A DNA stretch of 64,000 nt. Origin: Bryum argenteum (taxonomy: Eukaryota; Streptophyta; Bryopsida; Bryales; Bryaceae). The first letter of the stretch is position 1; each line of letters begins with the position of its first letter. Below, piece by piece: positions 46,195 to 58,977 of this stretch. Position numbers and translations under genes: made by a program. The stretch lies in contig CM073325.1 of the NCBI GenBank assembly GCA_037043015.1, positions 13,619,001-13,683,000 on the forward strand, in the 5' to 3' direction. The notes beneath the pieces were generated by a model. It was not told the origin of the DNA. It saw nothing but the letters and a program-made list of their open reading frames with translations, and searched no databases.

Positions 46195-46395
46195 TCAAAG
46201 GACTGAACTACTTGTGTATTCACTCTTATTTAGGTCAAGATATTTTGAAATCCTAATCTATTTACTTGTGTGTTTACATTTATTTCGTTCAACATATTTT
46301 AATACCCTTACCTATCTACTTGTATGTTCACACTTATTTGTATTCAGATATTTTGAAACCCTGACCTTTTTATTTGTGTGTATACACATGTATAG
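46195..46395. repeat. Tandem repeat, unit about 67 bases, three copies
   Basis: Each unit carries a CACTTATTT-like start, CAxATATTTTGAAACCCT and ATCTACTTGTxTGTTxACA. The frame is also open across it, but the protein is only a repeat of the DNA. Confidence 0.7.
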
Positions 46396-47204
46396 ATAAA
46401 GTGTTTATGAAATCTTATTTTCAAAATTTGTGACAAGGTTTTCTTCATATTCCTTTCTTCTTCCTCTTGTTCTTCTTCCTCTTCTTCCTCTTATTTTTCT
46501 TTTTTTTTCTTCTTTTTACCTTTTTTCCCTTTTCTTTTTGGTTCTATTGTATTTCTTAATCCTATTTTGCCAAGCTTAAGTTGACAACAAAACCCTTGGT
46601 ACTTTCACCGCGTCTCTTTCTGTTTTTTAGATTATTTTTGATTAAGCACCATCTTACATGTCTCTATGTAAACCTTTTGCATGCAATATTGTCTTTTTAT
46701 CTCGTTTTTTCACAACTTCTTAAGATACTTCTTATATTAAATTATGATAGTGATTTTAGGTTACGCGATATAATTCCCTTCAAACGAGGTGAATTTAAAA
46801 CCATGAGCAATCAAGTTGAAATTGGGCATACCTTCATTGAAATTAGAGGATTTATTTACGGATATTGAATTTTATTTTGGTCCCCATTGCCATTACACAT
46901 CTCAGATATCACCAATACAACAACCGTACAACATGACGACATTGTAAGTTACAAAAGCCTTCATTTTTTGTAAGTTTGAAGATTTTCATTACAACTTACT
47001 TAATTGATTAGTTGGTATGATTTGTCAGCAATGTGGTGCCTAGATTTTGATGTGATTGTATCTAGTTGTGTCTATTTGCATATTTTTGAAGGTGTTATGT
47101 TTTAGACATAGTAGCATGATTGAGAAATAATTTGGCTATTTCGTGTGTTCCAAGTTTAAACACATAGCATGGAAAAGGATGTATAACAAAGGGTATTGAC
47201 TGAG
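46396..47204. other. AT-rich intergenic sequence
   Basis: CT-rich low-complexity tract near 46440-46540. No gene is supported. Confidence 0.4.
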
Positions 47205-47209
47205 ATAAG

Positions 47210-47436
47210 TGTTGAAGATGCAATTGAAAGCAAGGAGATTACAAAGTAAGCACCAAGAAGATAGACACAAAAGAGAGAGTCTTAGATTGTGGGAAAGAGT
47301 ATATGGAGGTACAAGGAGAGAGAAGATGAATAGTACTTCTCTCTCATAGGTCTAAAGTAGTGGAGGTATCTTACACTAGTGACTCATCTAGCTAGAATAC
47401 AAAGGAGAGCGTATGTGAGAATATTAATTCTCAACA
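47210..47436 (-). repeat. 3' LTR of the Copia element
   Basis: Identical over 227 bases to the LTR at 53342-53568; starts TGTTGAAG and ends CTCAACA on the plus strand. Confidence 0.95.
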
Positions 47437-47511
47437 CTCCTCCTCGCTCGACGAGGTATTATAATATAAGCTAACGCAGTGAACTGATACAAATACGGCT
47501 AAATGCCGATG

Positions 47512-47660
47512 ATAGTCGCCAAGTCGTGGACTTGGTCGACTGGATAAAACGTCGGTGGTTAACCGACCGGTCCGAGGTTCGATTCGCGATGGCCTTGTCG
47601 ACTGGTCGGGGAAACTCGCGGCTTGGCATGCTAGTGAGGCAGGAATAACCAGTCGGCCCA
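47512..47660 (+). mobile_element. tRNA-like, probably SINE-derived segment inside the Copia element
   Basis: The plus strand has an anticodon-arm-like GTCGGTGGTTAACCGAC (resembling tRNA-Asn), then GGTCCGAGGTTCGATTCG with a B-box, and an A-box-like TTGGTCGACTGGAT upstream. The acceptor and T stems do not pair well, so it is not a functional tRNA gene. It lies between the RNase H region and the 3' LTR, antisense to the element. Confidence 0.45.
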
Positions 47661-50600
47661 ATCACCTACCTAAACCGTGACAAGATGCAAAGCACCCCAA
47701 GATGGCTAACAGACTCCATGCATGGAATCAGAAATCGTGGTTCTCACCACGACCCACCTTTTATTTGCTGCCTCATTAAAACCTTATTTGCGAAAAACCT
47801 TGATGATGATCAAGGGAAAAAACACAAATGAAGGAAAAAGAGACAAACTAACTTCATCAACTTTTCTCATGGTAAAACCCATTGGGAAAAATCCGCAGAA
47901 TAGTATCAAAAGTTATAGGGTAACTTCTTGTTCTATTACATTTAACTCGACGCACGCCAATACCACGAAACAAGTCGACGATGAGCAATGATACCGGAAG
48001 TGCCTTCGTGAACAAATCTGCAAGATTGTCTGGCGATATAATCTTCTTGATTTCAAGTACTCCGTTGTTATCAAATCACGAGTGAAGGTCGAAATACTTG
48101 ATCAATATGTTTAGTTCGATCGCCCTTGATAAAACCAAACTGCGTTGTGAAACACAAGCACTATTATCCCCATACAAAATCAGAAAGTTTGTCATATGGT
48201 AATCCGAGAATTTGTTAAAATAAACTTATCAACGGATCTTAGCCATATGCATTCTCCTGGAAGCCTCGTGTAAAGAATAACTTCGAATGATTCGATGATG
48301 TCGCAGATTATTGTTTGTTTCTGATTTCAAGAGATAAGCAAAGACCGTGTCTCAAGAAAACATACCCAGTTTGAGATTTGGAGGTTGCTGGATCGGATCT
48401 ATAACCAGCATCAGCATATCCAACTAATGTTGAATTAGCCGATCGTGTATAATGTAGACCCAAATCTTCGATTCCTTCAAATATCGGAATAAATGCTTTC
48501 GCCATTCCAATGTCGTAAAGAGACGAAGACTATGTCGTCTTTAGGACACTCATCGCAAAAAAAATATCCGGGCCTTGTTGATGTAGCCAAATATAATAAA
48601 GCTCCAACCGCTGCGAGGTATGGATATTGTTCGCCCAATATATCCTCCTCCTCCTCGCAAGGACGATAAGGGTCATCACCTTTGGTACTACGGCCAACCA
48701 TCGGCGTAGATAAAGGATGAGCATCAATCATGTTGAAACGTTTTAAGATTCGATTGATATATGTCGATTGAGAAAAAAAACGCTACCATCTTTCAAATGA
48801 AATCTTGTAAACCAATACAGAAAGTGGTTTGACCAAGTAATTTCATTTCAAATTCCCGAGTTAAAAGCTGAGTAGTTGCATTGCATGCAGATGGTGTTCC
48901 AACAAGATTTAGATCATCAACATATACTGCTATGATAACAAACTCTTGTTTATCTCGTTTGATAAATAAACATGGGAAGAATCGTCATTCTTAAAATGAT
49001 GATGATGAGAAAATCTCTTAAACGTTGGTACCGGGATACGACCGATTGTTTAAGGCCATATAAAGCACGTTGCAATTTAACTCCACGGTGTTTACTGAAA
49101 GAATAGGTCTTTGAAGAACCCGCGATAAAGTCCGGAGAACCTTCATAAAGGTTAGTCTCCGAGTGATCCGTAGAGATATCAGCGACAACATCCATGAGAC
49201 GCATTTCCAAAGTGAAATGCATGCGGCATACCGATTAAATATCGGAAAGTAATAGAATCCATAACAATTGAATATGTTGAATCATAATGAATTCCAAACT
49301 TCGAGAAAAACCTCGAAAGAACCAAACGGACTTTATAACGAGTGATCGCATCGCTGTCATCACGTTTGCGCACAAATACAAGTTTGTAGCCAAGAGGTTT
49401 GTTTGTGAGATTATTCACAATAAGACCAAAAACTTGACGTTTTACCAAAGATGTATCTCCTCCTCAATAGCGACTTTTCCATTTCGCCAATCGTGAGCGA
49501 CGATCGCTCATCAATAGACGTTGGTTCGGGATCATCTTTCTCACAAGAGATGCTCTCAAAGAATCATACACAAGAAATGATCATCGAATTCGAAATCGCC
49601 TATTCAATATCTCACTGTTCTGATAATACAAAATTGATAATTACACTTAGATGAAGATATTTCTCCAATTTGTGAAGTTTGAAGAAAAAGCAGTTCGATT
49701 TTACTCAGAGGAGATGCTACGGGTGGAGTAGAAGGAAGTTGATCGGAGAGCTTATCCTTCTTTTTACGTGGTTGCTTATCCTGACCACGAAGACGCTTTA
49801 TTGTCGGTGGAGCATGTATAGTTCTTTGGAGAATCCACTATAGAAACTCGAGAAGGAAGGTTAAGGCTTCATTGAGTGGATTCTTAATAATCCTCGATGC
49901 GTTGTTGAAACCGTCGGTGTTTGATTAGCAATCTTTTGCAAATATAGAATTTTAAAGAACTTCACTTTCAAAGTAAAGAAGATCTTGGATCGGGATTTGA
50001 TATAAATGTTTGAGCTTTGAAAACAAGAGGTTTAGACTCTTGAGAAGATGTTGCGTAAGTTAAAGACGGAAATTTATCCTCTTCAAACCGGCATTAAGAA
50101 AAACGGGCTTGTAAGAACGTCACTGTGGTTGGGTGATGTAGCGAATGATCTTGGAGAATCGAATCCAACATAAATCCCTTCTTGTCGATGAGCATTAGTC
50201 TTGACGATAGGGTTGAGAGAGAAACCCAAACACGGCATCCAAATGTGCGCGGTGAAAACATCCTAACTCGTCCGGAAAAGAAGTTAACGTGAAGAGGCAA
50301 TTTCCATAGATGAAGGTCGAAGACGGATTAGTGTCGCGTGTAAAAAAGCAGCATGTCCCCACATTGTTGAAGGTAAATGAGCGTGAAGAAGTAGTGGTCG
50401 TGTAATCCATCAATCCTTTTAATAAAAGATTCAATTGACCGTTTTGAGCGTGTTAAATACGGGGACCGAATAAGTGAGTCAATCCCGTTCTTACCGCAAT
50501 AATCCTCAAATGCCTTTGAACGAAACTCTTGAAAGCGTTATCCATACGTAGCGTTCGAATTGGATAATCAGGAAAATGAGCCTTGAAACGTATAAGCATC

Positions 50601-52619
50601 AAAAGTAAATTGGCGAACGCCAAATTTCTTGATGATAATAAAGAAACATGGGATTGCCGACCGATCATCAACAAGAACCAAAAAGTATCGAAATGGTCCA
50701 CTCATAGGAGTAATTGGACCGCAAATATCTCCATGTGATGCCTGAGAGCGTTGGTGGCAATTCATTAGGTAGTTTGTATAGCGAAGGCAGAATTAATTTG
50801 CCTTGTACGCAAGCCCCACACAAAGCCATCGAGTTAACACTTGCTGGTTGTAGGTTATGTCCTACAACGCATGGAAGAATTTTGCGTAAAAGTGTAGAGC
50901 CAGGATGACCCAATCTTCCGTGCCAAAGTGCAACTTTATTATCTTTAGAAGACAAAACAAAACTACATATAGTAGGTGGTCGGATTGGAATCCGGTACAA
51001 GCCAGTTGCCGCAACAAAGGCTGTTTCTACCACTTTGTTATTCTGTACAAAAACCAAAGCCTCTCGCTTATCTAGAATACTAGTCGAGAGGTCAAGAAAC
51101 CGTTGGTGCGAACATCTCGATAATGATCGGCCCGGAGGTGCGGAGGAGAGAGAGACATAGCACGCATGCATGTAATGGTGGTGCCTCGAGCAAAATCACC
51201 TTTCTTTGGTCCCTCCCCGGAAACGAAATACATTCGATCCAAATGCATAGTCATTAAATTTCTGGTTTGCCAGGTTGACAGATTATCTATGTCAAAAAAT
51301 GCCTTATCCCGCAGGATTGTATGAGTAGTTGCAGAATCAAGGAGAAAGATCGTGTGACTCACCGGGAGAGATGTCCTCCGCAACGTCGCGTTCCATTTCG
51401 TCGGTTTGAAATGGATCCATAGAAGCATCCATGGTGTGGGCCTCTCGTTTTTGAGATTTATATCGCTTGCTCTCTTTGGAACATCTTTACGAAATACTCA
51501 CGGTGTTCGCAAACATTAGCCGATGACCCACTCTGCCACATTTGTGGCGAGAACGCGTCTACGATGGACGCTACCACTACTAGTGGTAACGGAAGAAGTA
51601 TTCTTCCGTTGAGTCTGCGGTTTTCCCTGGTTAGACTGACCATGCTGTTTGTTATGGTATTTCTTAAACTTTTGGTTCTTAGGTTTAACACTAGGAACCT
51701 GGACAGCATGAGACTCAGGTACAGAGGTACCAATGGGGCGAAACTTCTCGCGTTCGCAAAAGAAGCTCATTCTCGCTTCTCGGCCAAAGTAGAAGAGACA
51801 TGAGATCGAAATGGTTAGTAAATCTCATATTTACATCTTTGTTGGGCGATCTGGCGTGAGCATTTAAAAAAAAAAATTGAGAGAGTTTTCTCAATCAATT
51901 CCTCTTCAGTTATGTTTTGACCACAGAACCTTAGTTGTGAAATTATCCTATAAAGCTCGTTGTTAAAAGCAACAAGTGTTGGAAAATCCAACACTCGGAG
52001 ATGGAGTCGTCGAGAGAGAGAGCTCGAGGATGAAAAATAGTTTTCTGGTGATCAAAACGAGACTTGAGCTTTTGCCAAAGTTCATTAGGATCTTCAATCT
52101 TCATATATTGATACTGGAGAGATGAGACTAAATGGTGACGGAGGAGAAGTAAAGTTTTCCAAGAAATGGAAGGCTGGAGAGTAGGACTTACAACCATTTC
52201 CGGGTCGAAAGCAATAGAACCCGATAACTGGTCCGCGAAGATGTGAGCTTTAGCAGTCCTCGCCCATAATAGATAGTTGTTGCCATCGGTTGATAACTGT
52301 GGGAATCGTAGAGGTTGAAGTCTCATCGGAGGGTCAAGGTTAGTAACAGCCACCGGCATGGCTGAAGATGTAGCCACGGAAGAAGTAGAAGAAGACATAA
52401 TATTATTGAAAATATATAGTGAGAGATTGAGGAAAATATAATCAAGTTAGTTCGAGTTTTATGTATAGTGAGGAAAGAGAAATATTAGATAGTTAGTGAG
52501 AAGGTAAATGTACAAAGTACAAATTAGAAACTTAAAGAAATGTACGGTAAAAGTTAATAAGAAAGTAAAGAAGTTTAGAAAGTAAAATATGTATCGCTAA
52601 AAGAAAACAGTAAAAACGG

Positions 52620-52810
52620 TAAAAGTAAAAAAATACAATAAAGTAAAAATTTTAAAAAAGGTAAAAAGTAAAAACAGTAAAAGTAAAAACAGTAAAAGTA
52701 AAAAACAGTAAAAGTAAAAACAGTAAAAGTAAAAAGTAAAAGTAATACAGTAAAAGTAAAAAGTAAACGTAAAAAGTAAAACAGTAAATAGTAAAGGTAA
52801 AAAACGGCAA
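52620..52810. repeat. A-rich GTAAAAGTAAAAACA tandem tract in the Copia leader
   Basis: Many imperfect copies of AGTAAAAGTAAAAACAGTAA within the untranslated leader of the element. Confidence 0.8.
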
Positions 52811-53341
52811 GTGGGAAGTAAAGGAATAAAGGAAAAAGGAGAAAATATTATTATATTATGGAAATGGGAGAGATGGAGAAGAGTCCAGGGAGTTTTGGAG
52901 TAGTGATATTAGGTGTGATAATATAGAATGAGGGTTTGGAGAAGAAGCTTAGAGAGGAAATTGAGGTTTGTAGAGGAAGATTTGTAAAGAGAAAGCTTCT
53001 AAATGACAACTAAAACAAGTAAGAACAATAAAATGAAACCAAATATGAACAAAACGAGAAGAAGTGGCCAAAAACGAAGTTTGAAAAACAACAAAACTAA
53101 GTTGTGAATTTTGTCAATAGAAGTTAAGAAAGAGATGTAAGGAAGTTTAGAGTGTGAGAAGGGAAGTTTTAAGTCAAAAGGGAAGATTAGAAGAGAAAGA
53201 ACTTGTTCTAAGATTTTGTTCTAAAAACAAAACTCCTTCTAAAAACTACAATAAAATCAAAGAGAAGTAGAGATAGCTAAGATAGAGTATCAAGAAATTA
53301 GTACTAAGAACTAAGAACTATGAAAGAGCGTGCTGATAACG

Positions 53342-53568
53342 TGTTGAAGATGCAATTGAAAGCAAGGAGATTACAAAGTAAGCACCAAGAAGATAGACAC
53401 AAAAGAGAGAGTCTTAGATTGTGGGAAAGAGTATATGGAGGTACAAGGAGAGAGAAGATGAATAGTACTTCTCTCTCATAGGTCTAAAGTAGTGGAGGTA
53501 TCTTACACTAGTGACTCATCTAGCTAGAATACAAAGGAGAGCGTATGTGAGAATATTAATTCTCAACA
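53342..53568 (-). repeat. 5' LTR of the Copia element
   Basis: Identical to the LTR at 47210-47436. The primer site lies immediately inside it. Confidence 0.95.
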
Positions 53569-53573
53569 ATAAG

Positions 53574-54100
53574 GTTCTATAATATCTTCCGAGATTAAAA
53601 ACGCAAAAATACAAGGAATTTCATGAAATAAATGTTACTTCGTCATTAAGGTTGTTTTTGGAAAGATTAACATTATGATAAGATAGTATGTTAGAGTGTT
53701 ATTTATGTCCTTTATATTGTTGGATTCCTATCATTTGTGTTGGATTGGATGGATTACTATCTACATGGGTAAGTTTGATGAATACTTTAAGGTGTTCCAT
53801 AAAAAAAGTAAACACATAATAATGTGACTAATCTACTCATTCACTCAGCTACTATAAATCTGTATTCTTAAGACAAAAGAGGAAATTCTCTTGGTTGTCA
53901 TAGAGTTTCTCAGGTCTCTAGGTATTTTCCATGTATTTTTACCTTATCATAGTTTAAGCATTTTTTCAAAAATTGATCCATTCTTTTGATAGTGGAAAGC
54001 CAAGTTGGTGAGAAGCTTGATGAATGTTACTATATTCAATTCGACTTTGAGCAAATTCAAGCTTGAATGTGTGCCCTAAAGTAAATAATTAATAATAATT
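53574..54100. other. AT-rich intergenic sequence
   Basis: No gene or matched repeat. Confidence 0.4.
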
Positions 54101-54480
54101 TAGGTTTGTAGAACTTTCCAAATTTCCAAAACGTTCACTCTTTTCAAACTTTTTCAAGCAAGATTTTCAAACCTCTTAAGATTTTTAAACTTTTCAAGCT
54201 TTTCAAAATTTTCAAGAATTTAAAATTTCAAGATTTTTTTCTTAGACTTTTATGGTGTCAAGATTCCAAGATTTTCAAGATTTTCTTCTCTGACTTTTAT
54301 GGTTTCAAGTTCTTAAAGGTTTCAAAACCTTTTACTCAAACTATCATGGTTACAAGTTCTTAAAGGTTTTCAAACCTTTTTCTCAGATTAACTATCATGG
54401 TTTCAAGTTCTCAAAGGTTTTCAAATCTTTTTCTCACACTATTATGGTTTCAAGTTTTTTGACCTTTTCAAGCCTTTTTT
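54100..54480. repeat. Degenerate tandem repeats of TTTCAAG type
   Basis: A short TTTTCAAxxTTTTCAAG array passes into four units of about 55 bases built from ATGGTTTCAAGTTCTxAAAG and GTTTTCAAACCTTTTTCTCA. Confidence 0.75.
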
Positions 54481-55229
54481 TTTTGAGAATTTCGCACAAA
54501 GGCTTTTATATAAATTCATCCACGGACTTTCACACAAGCATTTATTAAAATTTTCTATGACTATATGGTCTAAAGCTTGAATTTCAAGGCTTAATATACT
54601 CTAACCTACTCCAAAGTAATATAACCTACTTCAATGAAAATAATTTATCTATAGATTGAAGATTGATCATTGCAAAGATTTTGAATTAGGAGTATTGTTC
54701 AAAGTTTATTAAATGCTTATTTGAATTGTGTAATCAAAAGCTCATATTGCAAGGTTACATCTTAAAAAGTTTAATTCAAGAGTTTTCTATTAAAGAGTGG
54801 GCTTAATAATTTAATATAATTGTTGGTGAGATTTCAAACTTATTTGTTTACCTCTTCACCAACCAATCAAAGTTTCACTCAAAAATTATACATTCTAGTT
54901 TTTCCTATAAACATCTCAAAAAGTTTTTAGATTAGGAATTTATTCAAGGATTATCTTAAAACTTTGATACTTCATTCATTTTCCAATAAATTTTAAAAAT
55001 TTATAGTTCATTAATTTTATTACCTATCTTGATCATTGTTATAGAATTGAGATGATGACTTTTACAGATGATTGATTAAACAAAGTGTTTTTTATGCTAA
55101 ATTATATTCAATTAATTACAAAACGAAATACTTACTTGATCTTGCAAATTGATTATATGTAAGTAAACCAACAACAATGGAAACTCAAGATCAATAACTT
55201 AATCTCAAGTTGTAGAATGATTTACATGA
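54481..55229. other. AT-rich intergenic sequence
   Basis: No gene or matched repeat. Confidence 0.4.
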
Positions 55230-56010
55230 AGGTGTTTCTACACTCAAATGATCAACCATACTAATCTTGTTGTCCGGGAACAAAAGGTGTCGTCGGAAGC
55301 AGGCCTTTTTGAAAAGTTGTCAAAAACAATTAGATCACAAATAGGGTCGACGGGTCCTGATATTAAATTTTCAAGTATTTATGGCCCCCAAATCACCAAA
55401 AGTGACATAATTATAAAAACTTTTTATTATCTTAATTATTTTCGTAGTAACTTACTCAAGTATAGATTATAGTAATCTAACAATAAATTTGTGGCAATGC
55501 TACAAGCCATACTAGCCTACTATTTGAGACAATTAGTTTGTTTTGTTTTGTTTTGCAGGTGGCATTATAATGTTCGGAACCGCTGGTCGGATCGGGCCGC
55601 ATGAGGTGTCGTTAGAAGCGGATTTTTGTAGGGTTGTGGAAACCATCAGGTTGCAAAACGGGTCGACATTTCCAAAGATATTGAATTTTGAAGTACTTAT
55701 GCCCCCAAATCACATAAATTATGAAAATGATGTAGTTATAAATCTAGGTGAAAAACAAGACAACGCAACCACGCAAGAATCGAGTCGTTTGGAGCCACAC
55801 AATCATTAATAAATATAGAAATGCGTGCCAAATTTTTGTTTTGATGAAGATAATACCAAGGCTCCGGGTACGAAGGATGGCAAAAGTGAAAAGTTACTTT
55901 TACTTAGTCTCATACTTTTGGTTCCAATATCATAATATTTCCATAGTAACATACCGAAGTATATAAAATTTGACGACGCAACCCAGCGAGCCATACTAGT
56001 AAGACATACA
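55230..56010. repeat. Diverged tandem duplication of about 300-400 bases
   Basis: 55255-55530 and 55570-56005 share AGGTGTCGTxxGAAGC, GGGTCGACxxxTCC, TTATGxCCCCCAAATCAC, then CATAGTAAC/CGTAGTAAC and GCCATACTAG in the same order. Open stretches of 74 and 88 codons cover it, but no protein family is recognised. Confidence 0.6.
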
Positions 56011-56451
56011 TTACTCAACGAAGATGCACACAATCAACCCATAAGGTATTTGAGTGGCTTAAACTCGCGCATCCAAACCATGAGGTGAATCGCAATACAG
56101 AACTCCTTTCATACTCACTACATGAGTTGGTGTAAAACTTCCAAACGCCACTTCGTCATGAAGATAAAGTAATCATGTTAGATGTGATGACGATTTACCA
56201 AGGTAAGTAGCATTGTAGCAAGGGTGTCCTATACCACTGTTGTTATGTCCTGTGGGCATATCATCAAGGTCAGCTCGAATGAACACTACATTCACGTCAA
56301 CCCATAGGGGTCTGGTGTTCTTCTTTGTAGCGAGGGTAGAATCTGATCTCTGGACAATAGCTCTTTTCCTTCCTGACCGTAACTATGTATGTAACGTTGT
56401 TCACATCATACGATATTTTGATTAAAGATATGCAAATATAAGGTAGGCAGT
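56011..56451. other. Intergenic, nothing recognised
   Basis: No supported gene. Confidence 0.4.
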
Positions 56452-56713
56452 CCTAAAAGCGCTCTGTACCCAAAAGGGATCTGTACCTCATTTGTAGATT
56501 GTGAAAATGCAGATGTACCTCATCTGTATATAACGCAATTGGGTCAGATCTTACTTAGCACTTTGGAATTTTGTATAAAATTCACAAATGCGAATTACAT
56601 GTTGCAAGTTTTTGCAATCCTCCCGAAAACCTATTTCGAATGTGGTCATAATTTTATTTTGAATTTAGTAGTGCTAAAAATAGGTCAGATCTCTTAAGGT
56701 GGCGCTTTTAGGA
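56452..56713. mobile_element. MITE-like element with TCCTAAAAGCGC ends
   Basis: Inverted ends TCCTAAAAGCGC and GCGCTTTTAGGA bound 262 bases. Subterminal ATCTGTACC and GGTCAGAT blocks extend the symmetry. The target duplication is not clear. Confidence 0.6.
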
Positions 56714-57301
56714 TAGTCTAGCATAGGTACTGTTGTATAACTCACATGTAGCTATTCTGTAGAAAAATATCGCCCCTCATTCGTTAATATTAAAACATTT
56801 TCAGACAGTTGGGAACAAGTGCAATTTCAAACATTCCATGCATGATTCCTCGAATATTCCACATATTCTAAGGTTCAGGAGGATGGGCCCATTCCCATGT
56901 AAGACCCGTCCCTGTATTCTTTCATGGGCCATTTTTCAAGGTGCAAATTATGGGTTGTGAGATTTGTCATGCTTGAAAATAAGTAGGTGGGGGATAAAGC
57001 TTTTGTGTGACTCACTGCCACCCCCACTCTGAGATAAAAGTGCAGAGTGGATAGGATAAAAGCTTTGCTCACTACTTGCTTATTTTCATGTAATCACGAG
57101 TGTGAAGACAAGGTTTGTCGCACACTATCTTTGTTTAGCGGGAGTCTGTAATATTTCGAGCGTCTGCCACCTCCCCTTGGCAAGCCCTTGAAATAATATA
57201 GGTTCCTATAAACTATTTATGGGTTGGGTTACAAGGGAATGTCGTGGTTTTTGAAGACCCTGTCAATTTTACGGGGACGGGCCCTATTTGAATGATGCTA
57301 A
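56714..57301. other. Intergenic, nothing recognised
   Basis: No supported gene. Confidence 0.4.
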
Positions 57302-57792
57302 GGGACGCTTTGTATGGGGGGTCAAGGCCAACAAATCTCCAAGGGAATTTACTCATATTTTGAGCTCAATTGGCTCCATGGGCCACTTGGGGAACCCATT
57401 AAACAATTAATAAAGTGGGGGCTGATTCTCCCATGTGTAAAGCCCTCGGGGCCGATTTGTAGAAGTAAGAACAAACCCATGTCGCTAATTCTATTATTAG
57501 CTACATTCCATGCTTTTGATTGTTCAAATTGAGATATTTTAGTGAAATAATGATTTTATATTTAAATCAAGCAACGGCGTGTAGGCCATGAATTGGCTTT
57601 CCATTCTTGTATCTCGCAACTTTTGGAGTGTAGGTCGTGTCCCCCAACAATTATACTATAATTTGAGAAAATTGGCCTTAATTCCCTATGTAAAGCCCCT
57701 CGGGCCAATTTGAAGAATTGGACCAATCACAAGAGAGGATTTGGCCATGAATTGGCTCCATCAATGGCTTTGCCCCTCGTCTAAAGCGGCCC
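57302..57792. mobile_element. PIF/Harbinger-like MITE, copy 2
   Basis: Ends GGGACGCTTTGTATGGGGGG and the complement of GGGCCGCTTTAGACGAGGGG bound 491 bases, with TAA on both sides (57299-57301 and 57793-57795). Related in end sequence and size to 30211-30715, with diverged body blocks such as CAATTGGCTCCATG and CCTCGGGCCAATTTG. Confidence 0.75.
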
Positions 57793-58770
57793 TAATTACT
57801 CAAGCATGGGGTCTCAATCGTGAGAGGCCCAAAATTGGTTGATTTGCCTTTAGTAAGGGCTATGTGTTGTCCATTACAACGCATGAAGTTGTAACCTTTT
57901 AGAGTTTGTAGATTTTTTTCATGCGTTTGCAAAAAGACTCCGAATCCTAGGATATATTCATGGTCAAAAGTTTATAAAGACTATTAGGGCATGTTGAAAT
58001 CTGCCTAATAGTGCAGTATATGCTATTGATTCTTAAGATCCGCCGCATATCAATTTGATCGCAGTAACTTCAAAATTCCACCAATTTTATTTTTCTTCAA
58101 GGTTTGTTTTTTTTTCCCTTCATATAAGTCAACTTTTAAGGCATGATCATACCGCTTGATTTTTAATTGATAATTTTGATGTACCTTGTTTATTATTCAA
58201 CATTCAATTCTTATTTTTAAATTTCAGCACACCTACTGCAGAAATTCAAGCATTTGTTTGGGTTTTATAGGTCGTATTAGGTAAAAATCCATGAATGTAT
58301 TCTCAATTAGGAACAAGAATGTGAGGAGCCTCATGTCAAAAAAATTTACCATACTGGTAATTTTTTGACCCTCAAAACACTTCTTACCATTTCTGCAGTA
58401 AGCCTTTTTTTAAAAAAATATTTTATTTATTATTTATTATTTATTTTCAACTTTTGAACATTACAATCCTAATTTGGAATAAATAAATAAAAATAGGCTC
58501 AAGTATAAGATCTTACTGTTAAAATTCATTAGAAGTAAAAGACTTCAATTCACACCCCACAAGAGTACATAGAGGTAGAAAATTGCAGTTTTGAGGTTTC
58601 AAGCTCTCAAAAAACACAAGGATTTGCATCAAGGAACCCCACTCAAAATGTGACAAAACAAAGAAAAAAAGAAATGAAAGAAAAATAAAAGGAAACCTCA
58701 AAAAATAAGAAAATTAGGAAAATGAACACAAAAATGGAAAAAAATTCTTCTCGTCAATGCCTATAATAAT
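57793..58770. other. AT-rich intergenic sequence
   Basis: No supported gene. Confidence 0.4.
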
Positions 58771-58783
58771 TTAATAACAAACA

Positions 58784-58964
58784 GAGTGTTATCTCAGTTA
58801 CTCTAGTTTAGTCCAGCTCTAGCTTTCTGTTAGTTTAGTGTCTGTTCCGGAAAGGGGTGAGTAGTACTGTTCTTCTACCTCTTTGTCGAGGTAAAGACAT
58901 TACAAACAGACGCTGTACGCCAATCTTCGATTTGAAGATTGGAGTTCTTATCGATCTATCTATC
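58784..58964 (+). mobile_element. Tetranucleotide-tailed retroposon, longer diverged relative
   Basis: A 181-base element flanked by perfect 13-base target duplications TTAATAACAAACA (58771-58783 and 58965-58977). It ends in ATCGATCTATCTATC. It shares the core ACATTACAAACAGACGCT and the two-hairpin layout with the copies at 331-440, 10463-10572 and 40847-40950. Its hairpins are CCTCTTTGTCGAGG and a perfect 9-base stem CCAATCTTC/GAAGATTGG. It may be a 5'-truncated LINE end or a related SINE. Confidence 0.8.
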
Positions 58965-58977
58965 TTAATAACAAACA

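Larger units (their letters stand above)
47210..53568 (-). mobile_element. Copia-type LTR retrotransposon, broken interior, identical LTRs
   Basis: The element spans 6359 bases on the minus strand between TG...CA LTRs of 227 bases, with a 5-base target duplication ATAAG (47205-47209 and 53569-53573). The primer site next to the 5' LTR reads TTATCAGCACGCTC, of the initiator-Met type used by Copia elements, and a purine tract GCGAGGAGGAG precedes the 3' LTR. Parts in minus-strand order: an A-rich leader (about 52400-53340), gag (about 51430-52400), protease and integrase (about 50090-51430, with WHGRLGHPG), reverse transcriptase (about 48730-49700, with ALYGLKQS) and RNase H (about 48300-48730, with VGYADAGY). 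The integrase-before-RT order identifies Copia. The coding region is broken, with on the order of ten or more breaks. The LTRs are identical, so insertion was recent. Confidence 0.93.

Noticed and set aside
47521-47600. A functional tRNA gene
   Set aside because: The acceptor and T stems do not pair properly; only the anticodon arm and B-box resemble a tRNA.
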